Source of the DNA: Streptomyces sp. NBS 14/10
Lineage (GTDB): Bacteria; Actinomycetota; Actinomycetes; Streptomycetales; Streptomycetaceae
DNA: 64,000 nucleotides
Reading direction: 5' to 3'
Assembly: GCF_002224125.1 (NCBI RefSeq)
Contig: NZ_NCSM01000003.1
Span: 441,747 to 505,746, forward strand
Shown piece after piece: positions 42,475 through 51,372 of the stretch. Position 1 is the first letter of the stretch. Each line of letters opens with the position of its first letter. The position numbers and the translations under genes were made by a program. The notes under the pieces were generated by a model, which was not told where the DNA came from, ran no database searches, and saw only the letters and a list, made by a program, of their open reading frames with translations.

Positions 42475-43644
42475 TCAGCCGTTGGCCGCGAACTTCCGGC
42501 TGATCGCGTCGAACACGCCCTTGGCCTCACTGCCCAGATGCGGCCCGGCGAGCCAGGTGTGCGCATTGGAGCTGATGGAGGTGTTGGACACCAGCGCCGT
42601 CTTGCCACCGCGGTTCACCAGCCACCCGCCACCGGACGAGCCGCCGGTCATCGTGCAGCCGATCCGATACATCGTCGGCGCGGTCGGCGCGAACGACAGC
42701 CGGTTGGGCCGGTCCAGGCAGTTGAACATCAGCGCCCCGTCGTACGGCGGCGCGGCCGGGTAGCCGTACGCGCCGATCGAGCTGACCTGGTTCGCCGACG
42801 GCGCGTCGAACCACACCGGGACCGCGGCCCCGACCGTCTCCTGCAGCGACTTGCCGCCACCGTTCTCCGGCTTCAGATGGAGCACCGCGAAGTCGTACGA
42901 CGAGGCGACGTTGCCGGTGTGGGCGCCCCCGTCGATCCACTGCGAGGAGGTCTGCGACCAGTCCGCCCACCACACGCCGTACGGGGCGACGTCCTGGCTC
43001 GCGGCGGTCTCGGTCCGGTTGGCGGGCAGCCCGTTGTCGTTGTACGACGGCACGAAGACGATGTTCCGCATCCAGCCGCCCTGCTTGCCGGAGTGCACGC
43101 AGTGGCCCGCCGTCCACACCAGGTTGGACTTGCCGGGGTGGGCCGGGTCCTCGACGACCGTGCCCGAGCAGACCATCGGCCCGTCGGGGCTGTCGAAGAA
43201 GACCCTGCCGACCGGCGCCATGTTCTGGTGGTACGGCCGCGAGACCTGCTTGGCCTGAATAGCGGATGGCTCGGGGTCGGTGGCCGCCTGGCCCGCACCG
43301 GCGCTCTGCGTGGCGACGGTGCTCGGCGAGTCCTTGGCCTTGGCCATGCGGGACGGCTGCCAGAAGTTCTTGATGACGGGGTTGGCGAAATCGGAAGCCT
43401 TGCGGGCCCAGTCGTCCCAGTTCTTCCAGCCGCCGTCCTTCCACTTCTTCAGGTCTTCCAGACTGGTCGGCACCCCGTCCGGAATCCTCAGGCCTTCCTT
43501 CTGCTTGGCCTTGTCCCCGGTGGTGGCCGAAGCGCTCGGCTCGGACCCGGCGTTGTCGTCGCTCGGCCCGCAGGCCGTGGCGGTGACCGCGAGCAGGGCG
43601 GCCATGGCCGCGGCGGCCGCGGCGGAGCGGCGTATGGATGGCAT
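42475..43644 (-). CDS. Secreted trypsin-like serine protease, predicted lipoprotein
   Basis: 389 residues from ATG 43644 (GAGG upstream). Signal peptide with lipobox VTATACGPS (Cys about 25). After a ~120-residue linker comes a chymotrypsin-fold peptidase: WTAGHCV (His), SSYDFAVLHL (Asp), TGGSSGGGWLV (Ser), all three triad residues present. Closest in style to V8/glutamyl-endopeptidase-like streptomycete proteins. It should be anchored outside the membrane. Substrate unknown. Confidence 0.85.
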   Translation of the reverse strand: MPSIRRSAAAAAAMAALLAVTATACGPSDDNAGSEPSASATTGDKAKQKEGLRIPDGVPTSLEDLKKWKDGGWKNWDDWARKASDFANPVIKNFWQPSRMAKAKDSPSTVATQSAGAGQAATDPEPSAIQAKQVSRPYHQNMAPVGRVFFDSPDGPMVCSGTVVEDPAHPGKSNLVWTAGHCVHSGKQGGWMRNIVFVPSYNDNGLPANRTETAASQDVAPYGVWWADWSQTSSQWIDGGAHTGNVASSYDFAVLHLKPENGGGKSLQETVGAAVPVWFDAPSANQVSSIGAYGYPAAPPYDGALMFNCLDRPNRLSFAPTAPTMYRIGCTMTGGSSGGGWLVNRGGKTALVSNTSISSNAHTWLAGPHLGSEAKGVFDAISRKFAANG

Positions 43645-43836
43645 GGAGCCTCGTCCCCCTGTGTGCTGTTGTGCCGCGCTTGTTGCTTGCGCGTGAAGCC
43701 GTCTTCCACCTGCCCCTTCTGGGACAGACCCCCCACTATGCCCGCGCCTCAGGCCACAGCCGTCACCTGGTTCACAGCCCGCACACAACACAAACCGGGT
43801 CGGCACGATTCCATGACATCGCCTCAATGCGCATTG

Positions 43837-43858
43837 ACGGAGTGAGCACTCACTCCGT
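43837..43858. promoter_or_regulatory. TetR operator candidate (TetR/VOC operon)
   Basis: ACGGAGTGAG-CA-CTCACTCCGT, perfect 10-bp arms, 12 bp before the tetR ATG. The GAGTGAG/CTCACTC half-site is common in TetR-regulated promoters. The position favours autorepression. Confidence 0.75.
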
Positions 43859-43870
43859 ACGGTGAGCGGC

Positions 43871-44566
43871 ATGGCAGAACCACCGGCCCGGCGGCGTGCA
43901 CCGGGCATGAGCACCGAGCAGCGCCGGGCGATGATCGTCGCGGCCGCGCTCCCACTGGTCGCCGAGTACGGCGCCGCGGTGACGACGGCGCAGATCGCCC
44001 GCGCCGCCGGTATCGGCGAGGCGACGATCTTCCGCGCCTTCAAGGACAAGGAGGAGGTGCTGGCCGCCTGCACGGCCGAGGCGATGAACCCCAGCCATGT
44101 ACTGCGCGAGCTGGCCTCCATCTCCCTCGGTCAGCCGCTCGCCGACCGGCTGACCGAGGCGGCCGAGGCGATGCGGGCCCATCTGACGCGCATGGGCGCG
44201 GTGGCCGGGGCCCTGCACGCCTCGGGCCACCGCCCCGAACGCACCCCCGCCGCCCGGCCAACCGCCGCCCAACCGACCGGCGGTCGACCAACCGGCGCCC
44301 GGACCTCCGACAACCCGCACGACGGCCCCGACCGACCGGCGGACAGCCGGGAGACATCGATGCGGGCGACCCGCGACGCCCTGACCGAACTCGTCGAACC
44401 CGACCGGGCGACCCTGCGCCTGCCCCCCGAAAGAGTCGCCTCGATCTTCCTCGGCATGCTCTTCACTCAGCTGCACTTCGGCGCCGAGGGCGCCGACGTC
44501 GATCCGGTGGAGTTCGTCGACGTCCTCCTGCACGGCACCCTCAACCAACCCGGGAGCGGCACATGA
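43871..44566 (+). CDS. TetR-family regulator
   Basis: 231 residues from ATG 43871 (GGTGAG upstream; GTG 43862 is an alternative). HTH: RAMIVAAALPLVAEYGAAVT then TAQIARAAGIGEATIFRAFK, the classical TetR recognition helix. The ligand domain contains a Pro/Thr/Arg-rich, probably disordered insert (about residues 120-165). It overlaps the VOC gene by 4 bp (ATGA), so the pair is co-translated and likely controlled by this protein. Confidence 0.88.
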   Translation: MAEPPARRRAPGMSTEQRRAMIVAAALPLVAEYGAAVTTAQIARAAGIGEATIFRAFKDKEEVLAACTAEAMNPSHVLRELASISLGQPLADRLTEAAEAMRAHLTRMGAVAGALHASGHRPERTPAARPTAAQPTGGRPTGARTSDNPHDGPDRPADSRETSMRATRDALTELVEPDRATLRLPPERVASIFLGMLFTQLHFGAEGADVDPVEFVDVLLHGTLNQPGSGT

Positions 44567-44937
44567 GCGTCACGCTGAACCACACCATCGTCCCCGCCGC
44601 CGACCACCGCGAGGCGGCCCACTTCTTCGCCTCCGTCATGGGCCTGGAGGAACTGCCCCCCGCGGGCCGCAACGGCCACTTCGCCCCCGTACGGGTGAAC
44701 AACACGCTCACCCTGGACTTCATGACCGTGACCGACCCCGAAGGGCACCACCTGGCCTTCGACGTGGACCCGGCCACCTTCGACGCTATCCTGTCCCGGA
44801 TCCGCACGGCGGGCATCCCGTACGGCAACGACCCCACCCAGCCCGACAACAGCCGGATCGACCACCCCCTGTGCCCCCGGGGCCTGTTCTTCCAGGACGA
44901 GACGGGAAACCTGTACGAGGTGATGTCCCCGGCGTGA
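44563..44937 (+). CDS. VOC-superfamily (glyoxalase-like) protein
   Basis: 124 residues with two beta-alpha-beta-beta units: HTIVPAADHREAAHFFASVM at the start and FDVDPATFDAILSRIRTAGI in the second, ending GLFFQDETGNLYEVMSP. His and Glu at the expected metal positions (first His of NHTIV; Glu of YEVM) are present. Could be a detoxifying lyase or a dioxygenase-like binding protein. Co-regulated with the TetR gene. Confidence 0.85.
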   Translation: MSVTLNHTIVPAADHREAAHFFASVMGLEELPPAGRNGHFAPVRVNNTLTLDFMTVTDPEGHHLAFDVDPATFDAILSRIRTAGIPYGNDPTQPDNSRIDHPLCPRGLFFQDETGNLYEVMSPA

Positions 44938-44978
44938 CGGGCCGACGGGCACGAGGCCCGCCAGGCGGCCGCATCGTC

Positions 44979-45581
44979 TCAGGCCACGAGCTCATCCAGA
45001 TACAGCGCCGCGAGGCGCGGCAGACGGCGGCTCATCTCCTCGTCGTCGTCGAAGTCGAAGTCCTCGCCCATGTCCGCCTCGGCACCCGCCCCGAGGCCGC
45101 CGTCCCCGCTCTCCCCCTGAGCGGACCGATGGCGCTTCCACTCCTCGTAGAAGTCCTCCCCAACCGCGGCGACGCGCTCGAACGCCCTGCTCGCCACGTA
45201 GTTGACGTCCTCGTTGAACAGGGCCTCATAGCCGCCGTCGGCCACGGCCTCGATCACGGCCGGGTGCTCCGCGAGGCTGTCCGGGTCGGCGGCCGCGCGC
45301 TCGTACCACTCGCGGCCCAGGGCGATCAGCCCGGCGCGGAAGTCGATGAAGCTGTCGTCGGAGCAGCCGCCGCCGATGAGATAAGCGGCGGCCCAGACGT
45401 CCCATCGATAGACGGCGTCGTGTATCTCGTCGAACCGCGTCTGGAATTCGAGGATGTCTTCCTTCGAGAGCGCGGCGAGCAGGTCGACCAGCGCCTCGTC
45501 GAAAGGCTTGTCGCCAAGCTGCCCGTCCGGGCCGGCCGCCCGCGCGGATTCGATGACGGTCCAGAAGCGATCCGTGTCCAT
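44979..45581 (-). CDS. DUF4240 protein
   Basis: 200 residues from ATG 45581. It starts MDTDRFWTVIESARAAGPDG and continues with LVDLLAALSKEDILEFQTRF, YRWDVWAAAYLIGGGCSDDS and FIDFRAGLIALGREWYERAA, which is the DUF4240 pattern. A strongly acidic C-terminus (DMGEDFDFDDDEEMSRR) follows. Function unknown; such proteins are common near immunity-type genes. Confidence 0.85.
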   Translation of the reverse strand: MDTDRFWTVIESARAAGPDGQLGDKPFDEALVDLLAALSKEDILEFQTRFDEIHDAVYRWDVWAAAYLIGGGCSDDSFIDFRAGLIALGREWYERAAADPDSLAEHPAVIEAVADGGYEALFNEDVNYVASRAFERVAAVGEDFYEEWKRHRSAQGESGDGGLGAGAEADMGEDFDFDDDEEMSRRLPRLAALYLDELVA

Positions 45582-45642
45582 GTGGTCGACTGTGCCAGGG
45601 GGGTCTGACAACGCAGGGAGGACGCAGAGTGGAGGACGCAGC

Positions 45643-46680
45643 GTGAAGGTCGGCTCGGCACGTGCCGCCGCGGCCCGGTGGGTGGACCGGTACGCCCGCC
45701 CCGAACCCGGTTTCCGCGGGGCGTACTTCAGCGGCTCGACGGTCGGCCTGCCCGACGACGCCGAGCTGCCGCCGACCTCCGACGTCGATGTCGTGGTCGT
45801 CACCGCCGAGGACGATCCGCCGGCCAAGCCGGGCAAACTCCGCCACGACGGCGCACTACTGGAGATCAGCTATCTGCCCTGGGCACTGCTCGCCCCGCCC
45901 GACGCGGTGCTCTCCTCGTACCACCTGGCCGGCAGCTTCCGCACCGACACGGTCATCGACGACCCCACCGGCCGGCTGCGCGCCCTGCACGCCCGCGTCT
46001 CGCGCGACTTCGCCGCCCGGCCCTGGGTGCTCCGCAGATGCGAGGACGCCCGCCTTCGGATCGAGCGCAGGCTCGCGGCGATCGACACGTCGGCCCCGTT
46101 CCACGAACAGGTGCTGGCCTGGCTGTTCCCCACCGGCGTGACCACCCATGTGCTGCTCGTCGCCGCCCTGCGCAACCCCACCGTACGGCTGCGCTATCTG
46201 GCCGCCCGCGAAGTCCTCGCCGACCACGGCCGGCTCGACTTCTACCCCGAACTCCTCGGCCTCCTCGGCTGCGCCCATCTGCCCGCCGAGCGCGTCCGGC
46301 ACCATCTGCGGGAGCTGGCCGCGACGTTCGACACCACCGCCGCCACCGCCGCCGTCGCGAGGACGCCGTTCTTCTTCAGCAGCGACATCACCCCGGCGGC
46401 GCGGCCCATCGCGATCGACGGCAGCCAGGCCCTCATCGACCGCGGCCGCCACCACGAGGCGGTCTTCTGGATCATCGCGACCTTCGCCCGCTGCCACACC
46501 ATCCTGGCCGCCGACGCCCCCGAGACCCACCAGGCGCTCACCCCGCCCTTCCGCGCCGCCCTCGCCGACCTCGGCATCACCTCGACGTCCGACCTCCTCC
46601 ACCGCGCCGAGGAGGTCACCCGCTTCCTCCCCCGCCTCTGGCAGACCGCCGAGGCCATCACCCGCGCAACGGCGCGCTGA
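45643..46680 (+). CDS. Nucleotidyltransferase-fold protein
   Basis: 345 residues from GTG 45643, with GGAGG 7 bp upstream. The catalytic core GAYFSGSTVGLPDDAE then PPTSDVDVVVVT fits the pol-beta superfamily (G-S ... D-x-D); here it is DVD. The remainder is helical (LEISYLPWALLAPPDAVLSS, ATFARCHTILAADAPE). No partner gene (HEPN) is adjacent. It may transfer a nucleotide to a small molecule or a protein; role unknown. Confidence 0.8.
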   Translation: MKVGSARAAAARWVDRYARPEPGFRGAYFSGSTVGLPDDAELPPTSDVDVVVVTAEDDPPAKPGKLRHDGALLEISYLPWALLAPPDAVLSSYHLAGSFRTDTVIDDPTGRLRALHARVSRDFAARPWVLRRCEDARLRIERRLAAIDTSAPFHEQVLAWLFPTGVTTHVLLVAALRNPTVRLRYLAAREVLADHGRLDFYPELLGLLGCAHLPAERVRHHLRELAATFDTTAATAAVARTPFFFSSDITPAARPIAIDGSQALIDRGRHHEAVFWIIATFARCHTILAADAPETHQALTPPFRAALADLGITSTSDLLHRAEEVTRFLPRLWQTAEAITRATAR

Positions 46681-46720
46681 TCGCCCCGGCGAGGATCACG
46701 ACGGCATCAAGTCATGCGGC

Positions 46721-47146
46721 TCAGTCGGAGTTGCACCACAGCAGCATGCCCGGCCCGTCCGGCGTCGTGACGGGGACCCACGCCTCGTCGGCCTCGGCGA
46801 GCCGGCCCTCGTCGAGCCGCAGCGAACGCGGCGCCTCGTTCGTACCGTCGCAGGCCCAGAAGGTCACGCCCGCGACGATCTCCCGCAGCTTGGCCAACTC
46901 GTCGGCCGCCCACTGGTGATTCCAGGTCCCGGCCCCTCGGAAATGCCCTTCGAACAACTCACACAGCCCGTCGAGCTCATCGGGCGCGTACACCGGCACC
47001 AAATACCCCTCGACCTGCCCCTGCCGACAGGCCGTTCCGCCGTACTGCTGCTGGTAGGACACCCCGGTGGCCGCCTCGACCACCACATAGATCCAGTCCT
47101 CCGACGCCCCGTCGGGGTCGAGGAAGACAAAACGCTGACCGGCCAT
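46721..47146 (-). CDS. DUF6210-like hypothetical protein
   Basis: 141 residues, soluble. VFLDPDGASEDWIYVVVEAA, TGVSYQQQYGG and the C-terminal ADEAWVPVTTPDGPGMLLWC look like DUF6210, a small family of unknown function in actinomycetes. Single gene between two plus-strand genes. Confidence 0.6.
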   Translation of the reverse strand: MAGQRFVFLDPDGASEDWIYVVVEAATGVSYQQQYGGTACRQGQVEGYLVPVYAPDELDGLCELFEGHFRGAGTWNHQWAADELAKLREIVAGVTFWACDGTNEAPRSLRLDEGRLAEADEAWVPVTTPDGPGMLLWCNSD

Positions 47147-47237
47147 GCCCGCAGTCTGTGGCCCCGCGCCCAGCGCCTCAACAGGATTTCGGCGGGGTCA
47201 CTGTGAGTGGTCGGCACTGTCAGTGGTCGGGTGCACC

Positions 47238-48506
47238 ATGGGCGACATGGCACGTACCGACTCGACCGCCACCGCCCCACCCGCGTGGGGCGTCCAGCAC
47301 ACGCTGTGTCTGCACACCGAGGACGCGGCGCGGCAGACCGCCGCGGAGCTGGCCGCGGGCGGGCATCGGCTGGTCGCGATACGGGCCCATGACCACTTCC
47401 GGTCGGATCCGTCGAGCTTCTGGTACGGCAAGCCGTCGTCGGACCCCGAACTGGCCGGCTGGTGGCAGGTGTTCTCGCTCGCGGTCCACTCCGGCCACGA
47501 CCGCCGGGCGCTCGGGCCGTTCCTCCGGCATGAGCGCATACGGATCGCCGGGGTAGCCCGGTCCCGCGGTGGGTTCCATCAGGGCTGCGCCGAGGGGCAC
47601 GCGGCCACCCTGCAGCAGGTCTTCACCCGGGACGGCCTGGTGCACGAGCGCGCCACAGCCGAGGTCGCCCCGCCCGCCCCGCTGCCCGCCGATCCGGCCC
47701 CGCCCGCCCCGGGGCCGCGGTGGACCGGCCTGGGTTCCGCCGAACCGCACCCGCCGGAGGATGTCGTCCGGGCCGTGGTGGCGGTGGCGGAGCGGATGTA
47801 CGGCGGCGCGGACGGGGCCCCCGAAGCCGTCGGGTGGCTGTTGGAGGAGGACTTCGCCTTCGGGGAGCCGTACGAGACCACGGGCGCGTTCCTGGGCGAC
47901 CTGGCCGATGCCGTGGCCCACCAGGGCGACTGCACCGACGACACCGTCGACGCCGTCCCCTTCCTGGCCGAGTTGGCGCGCGACGGCGAGATTCCGCCCG
48001 CGGTCCGGGTGACCGTACTCGGCGACCTGCTCCAACTCGCCTCCGCCGGCGCCTCGCTCGCCGTCTTCACGGCCGACCGCGTCGCCGCGCTCGGCGACGT
48101 ATGGCAGGAGCCCGCCGGCATACAGATGACGCGGCGGGCGATCGGCCGCGCGCTGCCGCGTCTCCTGGACCGCTGGGACGAGGAGACCGACGCGGCCCGG
48201 TTCGTACTCGCCGCGCTCGCCGCCACCGCGGCACCGGAGGGCGTCGGCACCCACCTCGTCCCCCGCCTGAAGGATCTCCCCGCCCCGGCCGGCTCACCCC
48301 GCGCCGACACGGTCGCCCTGATCGCCGCGCTCCTAAACGACGACGAGAGGGGCCTCGGCACCGCCCTGCACCGCCTGACCTCCTGGCGCCCCGCCCTCGC
48401 GGAGCGGACCGCCTCGCCCCACGCCGCTCCCCGGCAGGTGGCCGTGGCCGTGCTCCCGGCCCTCGTCATGGAGGATGTGTACCAACGCTCTGACCAGGAC
48501 CGATAA
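47238..48506 (+). CDS. Hypothetical HEAT-like helical protein
   Basis: About 422 residues from ATG 47238 (ATG 47247 possible). The first 150 residues are a mixed domain (WGVQHTLCLHTEDAARQTAA, HDHFRSDPSSFWYGKPSSDP). The rest is Ala/Leu-rich and made of repeated helical pairs of HEAT/ARM type (VPFLAELARDGEIPPAVRVT, VLGDLLQLASAGASLAVFTA). No signal peptide or TM. Function unknown; it resembles other uncharacterised Streptomyces proteins of the same plan. Confidence 0.7.
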   Translation: MGDMARTDSTATAPPAWGVQHTLCLHTEDAARQTAAELAAGGHRLVAIRAHDHFRSDPSSFWYGKPSSDPELAGWWQVFSLAVHSGHDRRALGPFLRHERIRIAGVARSRGGFHQGCAEGHAATLQQVFTRDGLVHERATAEVAPPAPLPADPAPPAPGPRWTGLGSAEPHPPEDVVRAVVAVAERMYGGADGAPEAVGWLLEEDFAFGEPYETTGAFLGDLADAVAHQGDCTDDTVDAVPFLAELARDGEIPPAVRVTVLGDLLQLASAGASLAVFTADRVAALGDVWQEPAGIQMTRRAIGRALPRLLDRWDEETDAARFVLAALAATAAPEGVGTHLVPRLKDLPAPAGSPRADTVALIAALLNDDERGLGTALHRLTSWRPALAERTASPHAAPRQVAVAVLPALVMEDVYQRSDQDR

Positions 48507-48604
48507 CAAAGGTCTGGACCTCGTTGAACGGTTCGTCGCGCAAGACCGTATCTCGGCAGCGAAAGACACCGCACAGCACGGACCGATCCAACGAGGAGTT
48601 CCGC

Positions 48605-49267
48605 ATGTCCCGGAAGCGTCGTGTGACCCGGCCCCAGAAGATCGCCCTGACCATCGGCGCGGTAGGTCTCGTGGGCGGTGGCCTCGCCGTCGGCGTCGGG
48701 GTCAGCCAGGCCTCGGAGACCACTCAGGCCAAGGCACCCACGGAGAACTGCGCCGGGCTCGACACCGCGCTGCGGAACAATCTGAACTTCATCGCCGGCC
48801 AACAGGCCAACCCCGACGCCCAGTCGGAGGCGAGGATCGCCAATCGCCAGGAGGTGGTGAGGCAGATCCAGCAGCGCCGCCAGGTGGCGGGCTGCACCGA
48901 GACCGTCACGCCCTCCACCCCCACCACCGCCCCGACCGACGCCCCGACGGCGGCGGACCCCGAGACCACCGCCCCGGCCACCTCCCCAGCGACCGGCGGT
49001 GACGCAGGCGGGGCCTCCGGCGAGGTGGTCTGCGCCGGCTCCACGGTCACCCTCTCCGGCGAGGAGGGCGCGCCCGCCGCCTCCAGCAACCAGTTCCCCA
49101 TCGGCACCCGGCTCAAGGTCACCAATCTGGACAACAACAAGTCCACCACGGTCAGCGTGACCTCGACCTCGGGCAGCTGCGCGCTGCTCAACAACGCCGC
49201 GTTCGAGCAGGTACGCGAGCCCGGGAAGTTCCTCATCCGCCGGGCCGTCATCGAGCGCGTGGGCTGA
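48605..49267 (+). CDS. Secreted or anchored protein with a C-terminal beta domain
   Basis: 220 residues from ATG 48605 (GAGGAG upstream). Start RPQKIALTIGAVGLVGGGLA is a basic signal or anchor helix. A Thr/Pro/Ala-rich linker (TPTTAPTDAPTAADPETTAP) follows a helical region with Cys. The C-terminal domain (VVCAGSTVTLSGEEG, IGTRLKVTNLDNNKSTTVSV) resembles the double-psi beta barrel of RlpA-like proteins, but without its invariant Asp-Arg-Gly-Pro. Cell-wall binding is plausible; identity open. Confidence 0.6.
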   Translation: MSRKRRVTRPQKIALTIGAVGLVGGGLAVGVGVSQASETTQAKAPTENCAGLDTALRNNLNFIAGQQANPDAQSEARIANRQEVVRQIQQRRQVAGCTETVTPSTPTTAPTDAPTAADPETTAPATSPATGGDAGGASGEVVCAGSTVTLSGEEGAPAASSNQFPIGTRLKVTNLDNNKSTTVSVTSTSGSCALLNNAAFEQVREPGKFLIRRAVIERVG

Positions 49268-49308
49268 CCGCCCACAGGTCAAGGCCCGTTATGGCCTGCC
49301 ATGGCCCG

Positions 49309-49683
49309 TTATGGCGCGGATACGTCCATGGCATGGGCCCCGAGCACCACGGCGACGACGAGGCAGCCGACGGCGACCCCGGCGGCTGCCCGCCGCACCG
49401 GCACCTTCCCGGGAAGGAACCGGCGCGGCAGGACGAGACTCAGCGCCGCGCCGACCCACGCAAGGGCCACCAGCCGCGGAAGCCATGCCTCCGCCCGGTC
49501 GTTCACCTGGTAGCAGTGCTCGGCTCGCGGTCCGGTCTCGCCGTAATAGAAGAGGCAGTCGCTGCCGAAGTTCTCGGTGCCGACCCCGGCGATCCCCCAC
49601 CACACGGTGGCGAGGAAGGCCGCGGCCACCGCGATTCCGAAGGCCGCGCGGTCGCCGCCGGCACGCGCCGCAAAGCTGTCCAT
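49309..49683 (-). CDS. Small membrane protein
   Basis: 124 residues from ATG 49683, three hydrophobic stretches (AAFGIAVAAAFLATVWWGIA, LVALAWVGAALSLVLP, AAGVAVGCLVVAVVLGAHAM). Two Cys in the extracytoplasmic loop (SDCLFYYG, EHCYQV) could pair. It is 16 bp downstream of the permease-prefix gene, so it is part of the padR operon. Function unknown. Confidence 0.65.
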   Translation of the reverse strand: MDSFAARAGGDRAAFGIAVAAAFLATVWWGIAGVGTENFGSDCLFYYGETGPRAEHCYQVNDRAEAWLPRLVALAWVGAALSLVLPRRFLPGKVPVRRAAAGVAVGCLVVAVVLGAHAMDVSAP

Positions 49684-49699
49684 ACCCCGACCCCCTGCC

Positions 49700-50419
49700 T
49701 CAGCCGCACTGGGGAGAGATCCCGTACGGGGCGACGACGGGCAGTCGGGCGCACTCACGGCAGGCGCGGGCGGAGGCCGCGATCCGTACGTGCGAGGCGA
49801 TGGTGACGAGGCCGACGCCCACGCTGACCAGCCAGTTCCCGGCCAGGGCCGATGCGGTGGTGAACGTCACGGCGCTGATCGCCAGGGCCACACAGGCGGC
49901 GGTGCCGGTCCAGGCGACCATCAGCGGAAGCCGCCGCGGGGTGGGCAGCCAGCGGGCGAGGACGCCGGTGGCGGCCAGCGACGCCGCCGCCAGCAGCGCG
50001 GCTGCGGTCGCCACGCCACCCACATGGGCGGCCAGGACCTCAACGGAGTGCGGCAGGCCTCGGCCGCGGTCGACGATCGCCAGCACATACCAACAGAGGA
50101 TCAGGAACGGCACGATGAGCGCGACGCGGCGCGCGGTCTGGCGGGCCTGGGCGATGGTGAGCTCCCGCTGGAAGGCGGGCGCGATGTCCTTGACGCTCCC
50201 GAAGTCGTCGACCGCCTGACGCGCGGCGCGGTCATCGGCGCGGCCGTCGGCACTTCCCCCTTCGGCGATGTCCGTCGCGGCATCGATGAGCGCGTCACGC
50301 GCTTCGGTCAGCATCCGCTCCTTGACCCGCACCGGGCCGTGCAGGGCTCCCGCCAGCGCGGCGACATGCTCGTCAATCGGGTCCAGGATGGGCGCGGCGC
50401 CGCGGTCGGGCGCCGTCAC
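49700..50419 (-). CDS. Permease-prefix (HAAS-like) membrane protein
   Basis: 239 residues from GTG 50419, overlapping padR by 4 bp (GTGA). The N-terminal ~85 residues are the helical HAAS/permease-prefix domain (DPIDEHVAALAGALHGPVRV, LTEARDALIDAATDIAEGGS) usually encoded with a PadR regulator. About four to five TM segments follow and the end is Cys-containing (ARACRECARLP). PadR/HAAS pairs are thought to respond to envelope or drug stress (family knowledge). Confidence 0.78.
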   Translation of the reverse strand: MTAPDRGAAPILDPIDEHVAALAGALHGPVRVKERMLTEARDALIDAATDIAEGGSADGRADDRAARQAVDDFGSVKDIAPAFQRELTIAQARQTARRVALIVPFLILCWYVLAIVDRGRGLPHSVEVLAAHVGGVATAAALLAAASLAATGVLARWLPTPRRLPLMVAWTGTAACVALAISAVTFTTASALAGNWLVSVGVGLVTIASHVRIAASARACRECARLPVVAPYGISPQCG

Positions 50420-50757
50420 GTGGCCGGCCTCGGCGCCGGAGCGGGGTCCAAAACAGCACCGATCGCGGCGGTGAGCTCGCGCCACGCCGTACGCTCCTCG
50501 GCCAGGCCGCGCCGTCCGGCGTCGGTCAGCTCATAGCAGCGGCGGCGGCGTTCGCCGACCGACTGCCAGTCGCTGCGCAGCAGCCCGAGCCGCTCCAGCC
50601 GGTTGAGCGCCGGATACATCGTGCCCGTCCGCAGTTCCAGGGCGCCGCCGCTGCGCTGCTGAACGGCCGTGATGATCGCGTAGCCGTGCAACGGCCCCTG
50701 CTCCAGTACGGACAGCAGCAGTGCGTCCAGGTGCCCGCGTACCGCATCTCCCTTCAC
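50416..50757 (-). CDS. PadR-family regulator
   Basis: 113 residues. Winged-helix signature LDALLLSVLEQGPLHGYAII then LELRTGTMYPALNRLERLGL and RRRCYELTDAGRRGL, all standard PadR. It heads the operon for the permease-prefix and small membrane proteins and is divergent from a three-gene plus-strand set. Paired 13-bp operators sit in the divergent region. Confidence 0.93.
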   Translation of the reverse strand: MKGDAVRGHLDALLLSVLEQGPLHGYAIITAVQQRSGGALELRTGTMYPALNRLERLGLLRSDWQSVGERRRRCYELTDAGRRGLAEERTAWRELTAAIGAVLDPAPAPRPAT

Positions 50758-50758
50758 A

Positions 50759-50771
50759 GTAGGCAGCCTAC
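50759..50771. promoter_or_regulatory. PadR operator candidate 1
   Basis: GTAGGC-A-GCCTAC palindrome, 1 bp upstream of the padR start codon. It would block padR expression when occupied. Confidence 0.65.
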
Positions 50772-50811
50772 CTATCCACCTGTAGACGCGCTATATATTG
50801 GCAGCCAACAT

Positions 50812-50824
50812 GTAGGCTGCTTAC
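50812..50824. promoter_or_regulatory. PadR operator candidate 2
   Basis: GTAGGCTGCTTAC, one mismatch from the reverse complement of operator 1, 15 bp before the divergent gene start. A TATATA core (about 50792-50797) lies between the sites. Both promoters could be controlled together. Confidence 0.65.
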
Positions 50825-50839
50825 TCAAACGGAGTCGCA

Positions 50840-51367
50840 GTGACCAAGCTGCTGTTGTCCGTACACGTCCTGGCCGCGATCCTGGCGATCGGCCCGATCG
50901 CCGTGGCCGCGTCGCTCTTCCCGCGCTTCGCCCGCGACTCGGGCGACGCCCGCGCGCCAGACGACCGGAAGCCAGACGCCGGGAACCCAAAGAATCGGGA
51001 ACCAGACGACCGACGCGGCCCGGCGATAGCCGCGTTCCTGCACCGCATCTGCCGCGGCTACACCGTCGTCGGCCTGGCCGTCCCGGTCTTCGGCCTCGCC
51101 ACCGGCGCCCAACTCGGCGTCCTGGGCGACGCCTGGCTCATCACCTCGATCGTCCTGACCACCATCGCCGCCGCCCTGCTGGCGCTGGCGATCCTCCCCA
51201 CCCAGCAACGCCTGCTGGCCGCGCCGGCGGACGGCACGGACACCGCCGGGAACACGCGGGCAGCGGCGGCGGCCCGACTGGCCATGACCACCGGGATCTT
51301 CAATCTGCTGTGGGCGATCGTTGTCGTCCTGATGATCGTCCGCCCCGGCTCCACCACAGGAGCGTGA
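50840..51367 (+). CDS. DUF2269-like integral membrane protein
   Basis: 175 residues, GTG start behind GGAG. Four TM segments (start LLLSVHVLAAILAIGPIAVA) with a polar Arg/Asp/Pro-rich loop of ~35 residues after the first. The HVLAAILAIGP opening fits DUF2269-type proteins. Divergent from padR and probably repressed by it. Function unknown. Confidence 0.7.
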   Translation: MTKLLLSVHVLAAILAIGPIAVAASLFPRFARDSGDARAPDDRKPDAGNPKNREPDDRRGPAIAAFLHRICRGYTVVGLAVPVFGLATGAQLGVLGDAWLITSIVLTTIAAALLALAILPTQQRLLAAPADGTDTAGNTRAAAAARLAMTTGIFNLLWAIVVVLMIVRPGSTTGA

Positions 51368-51372
51368 CCGCC

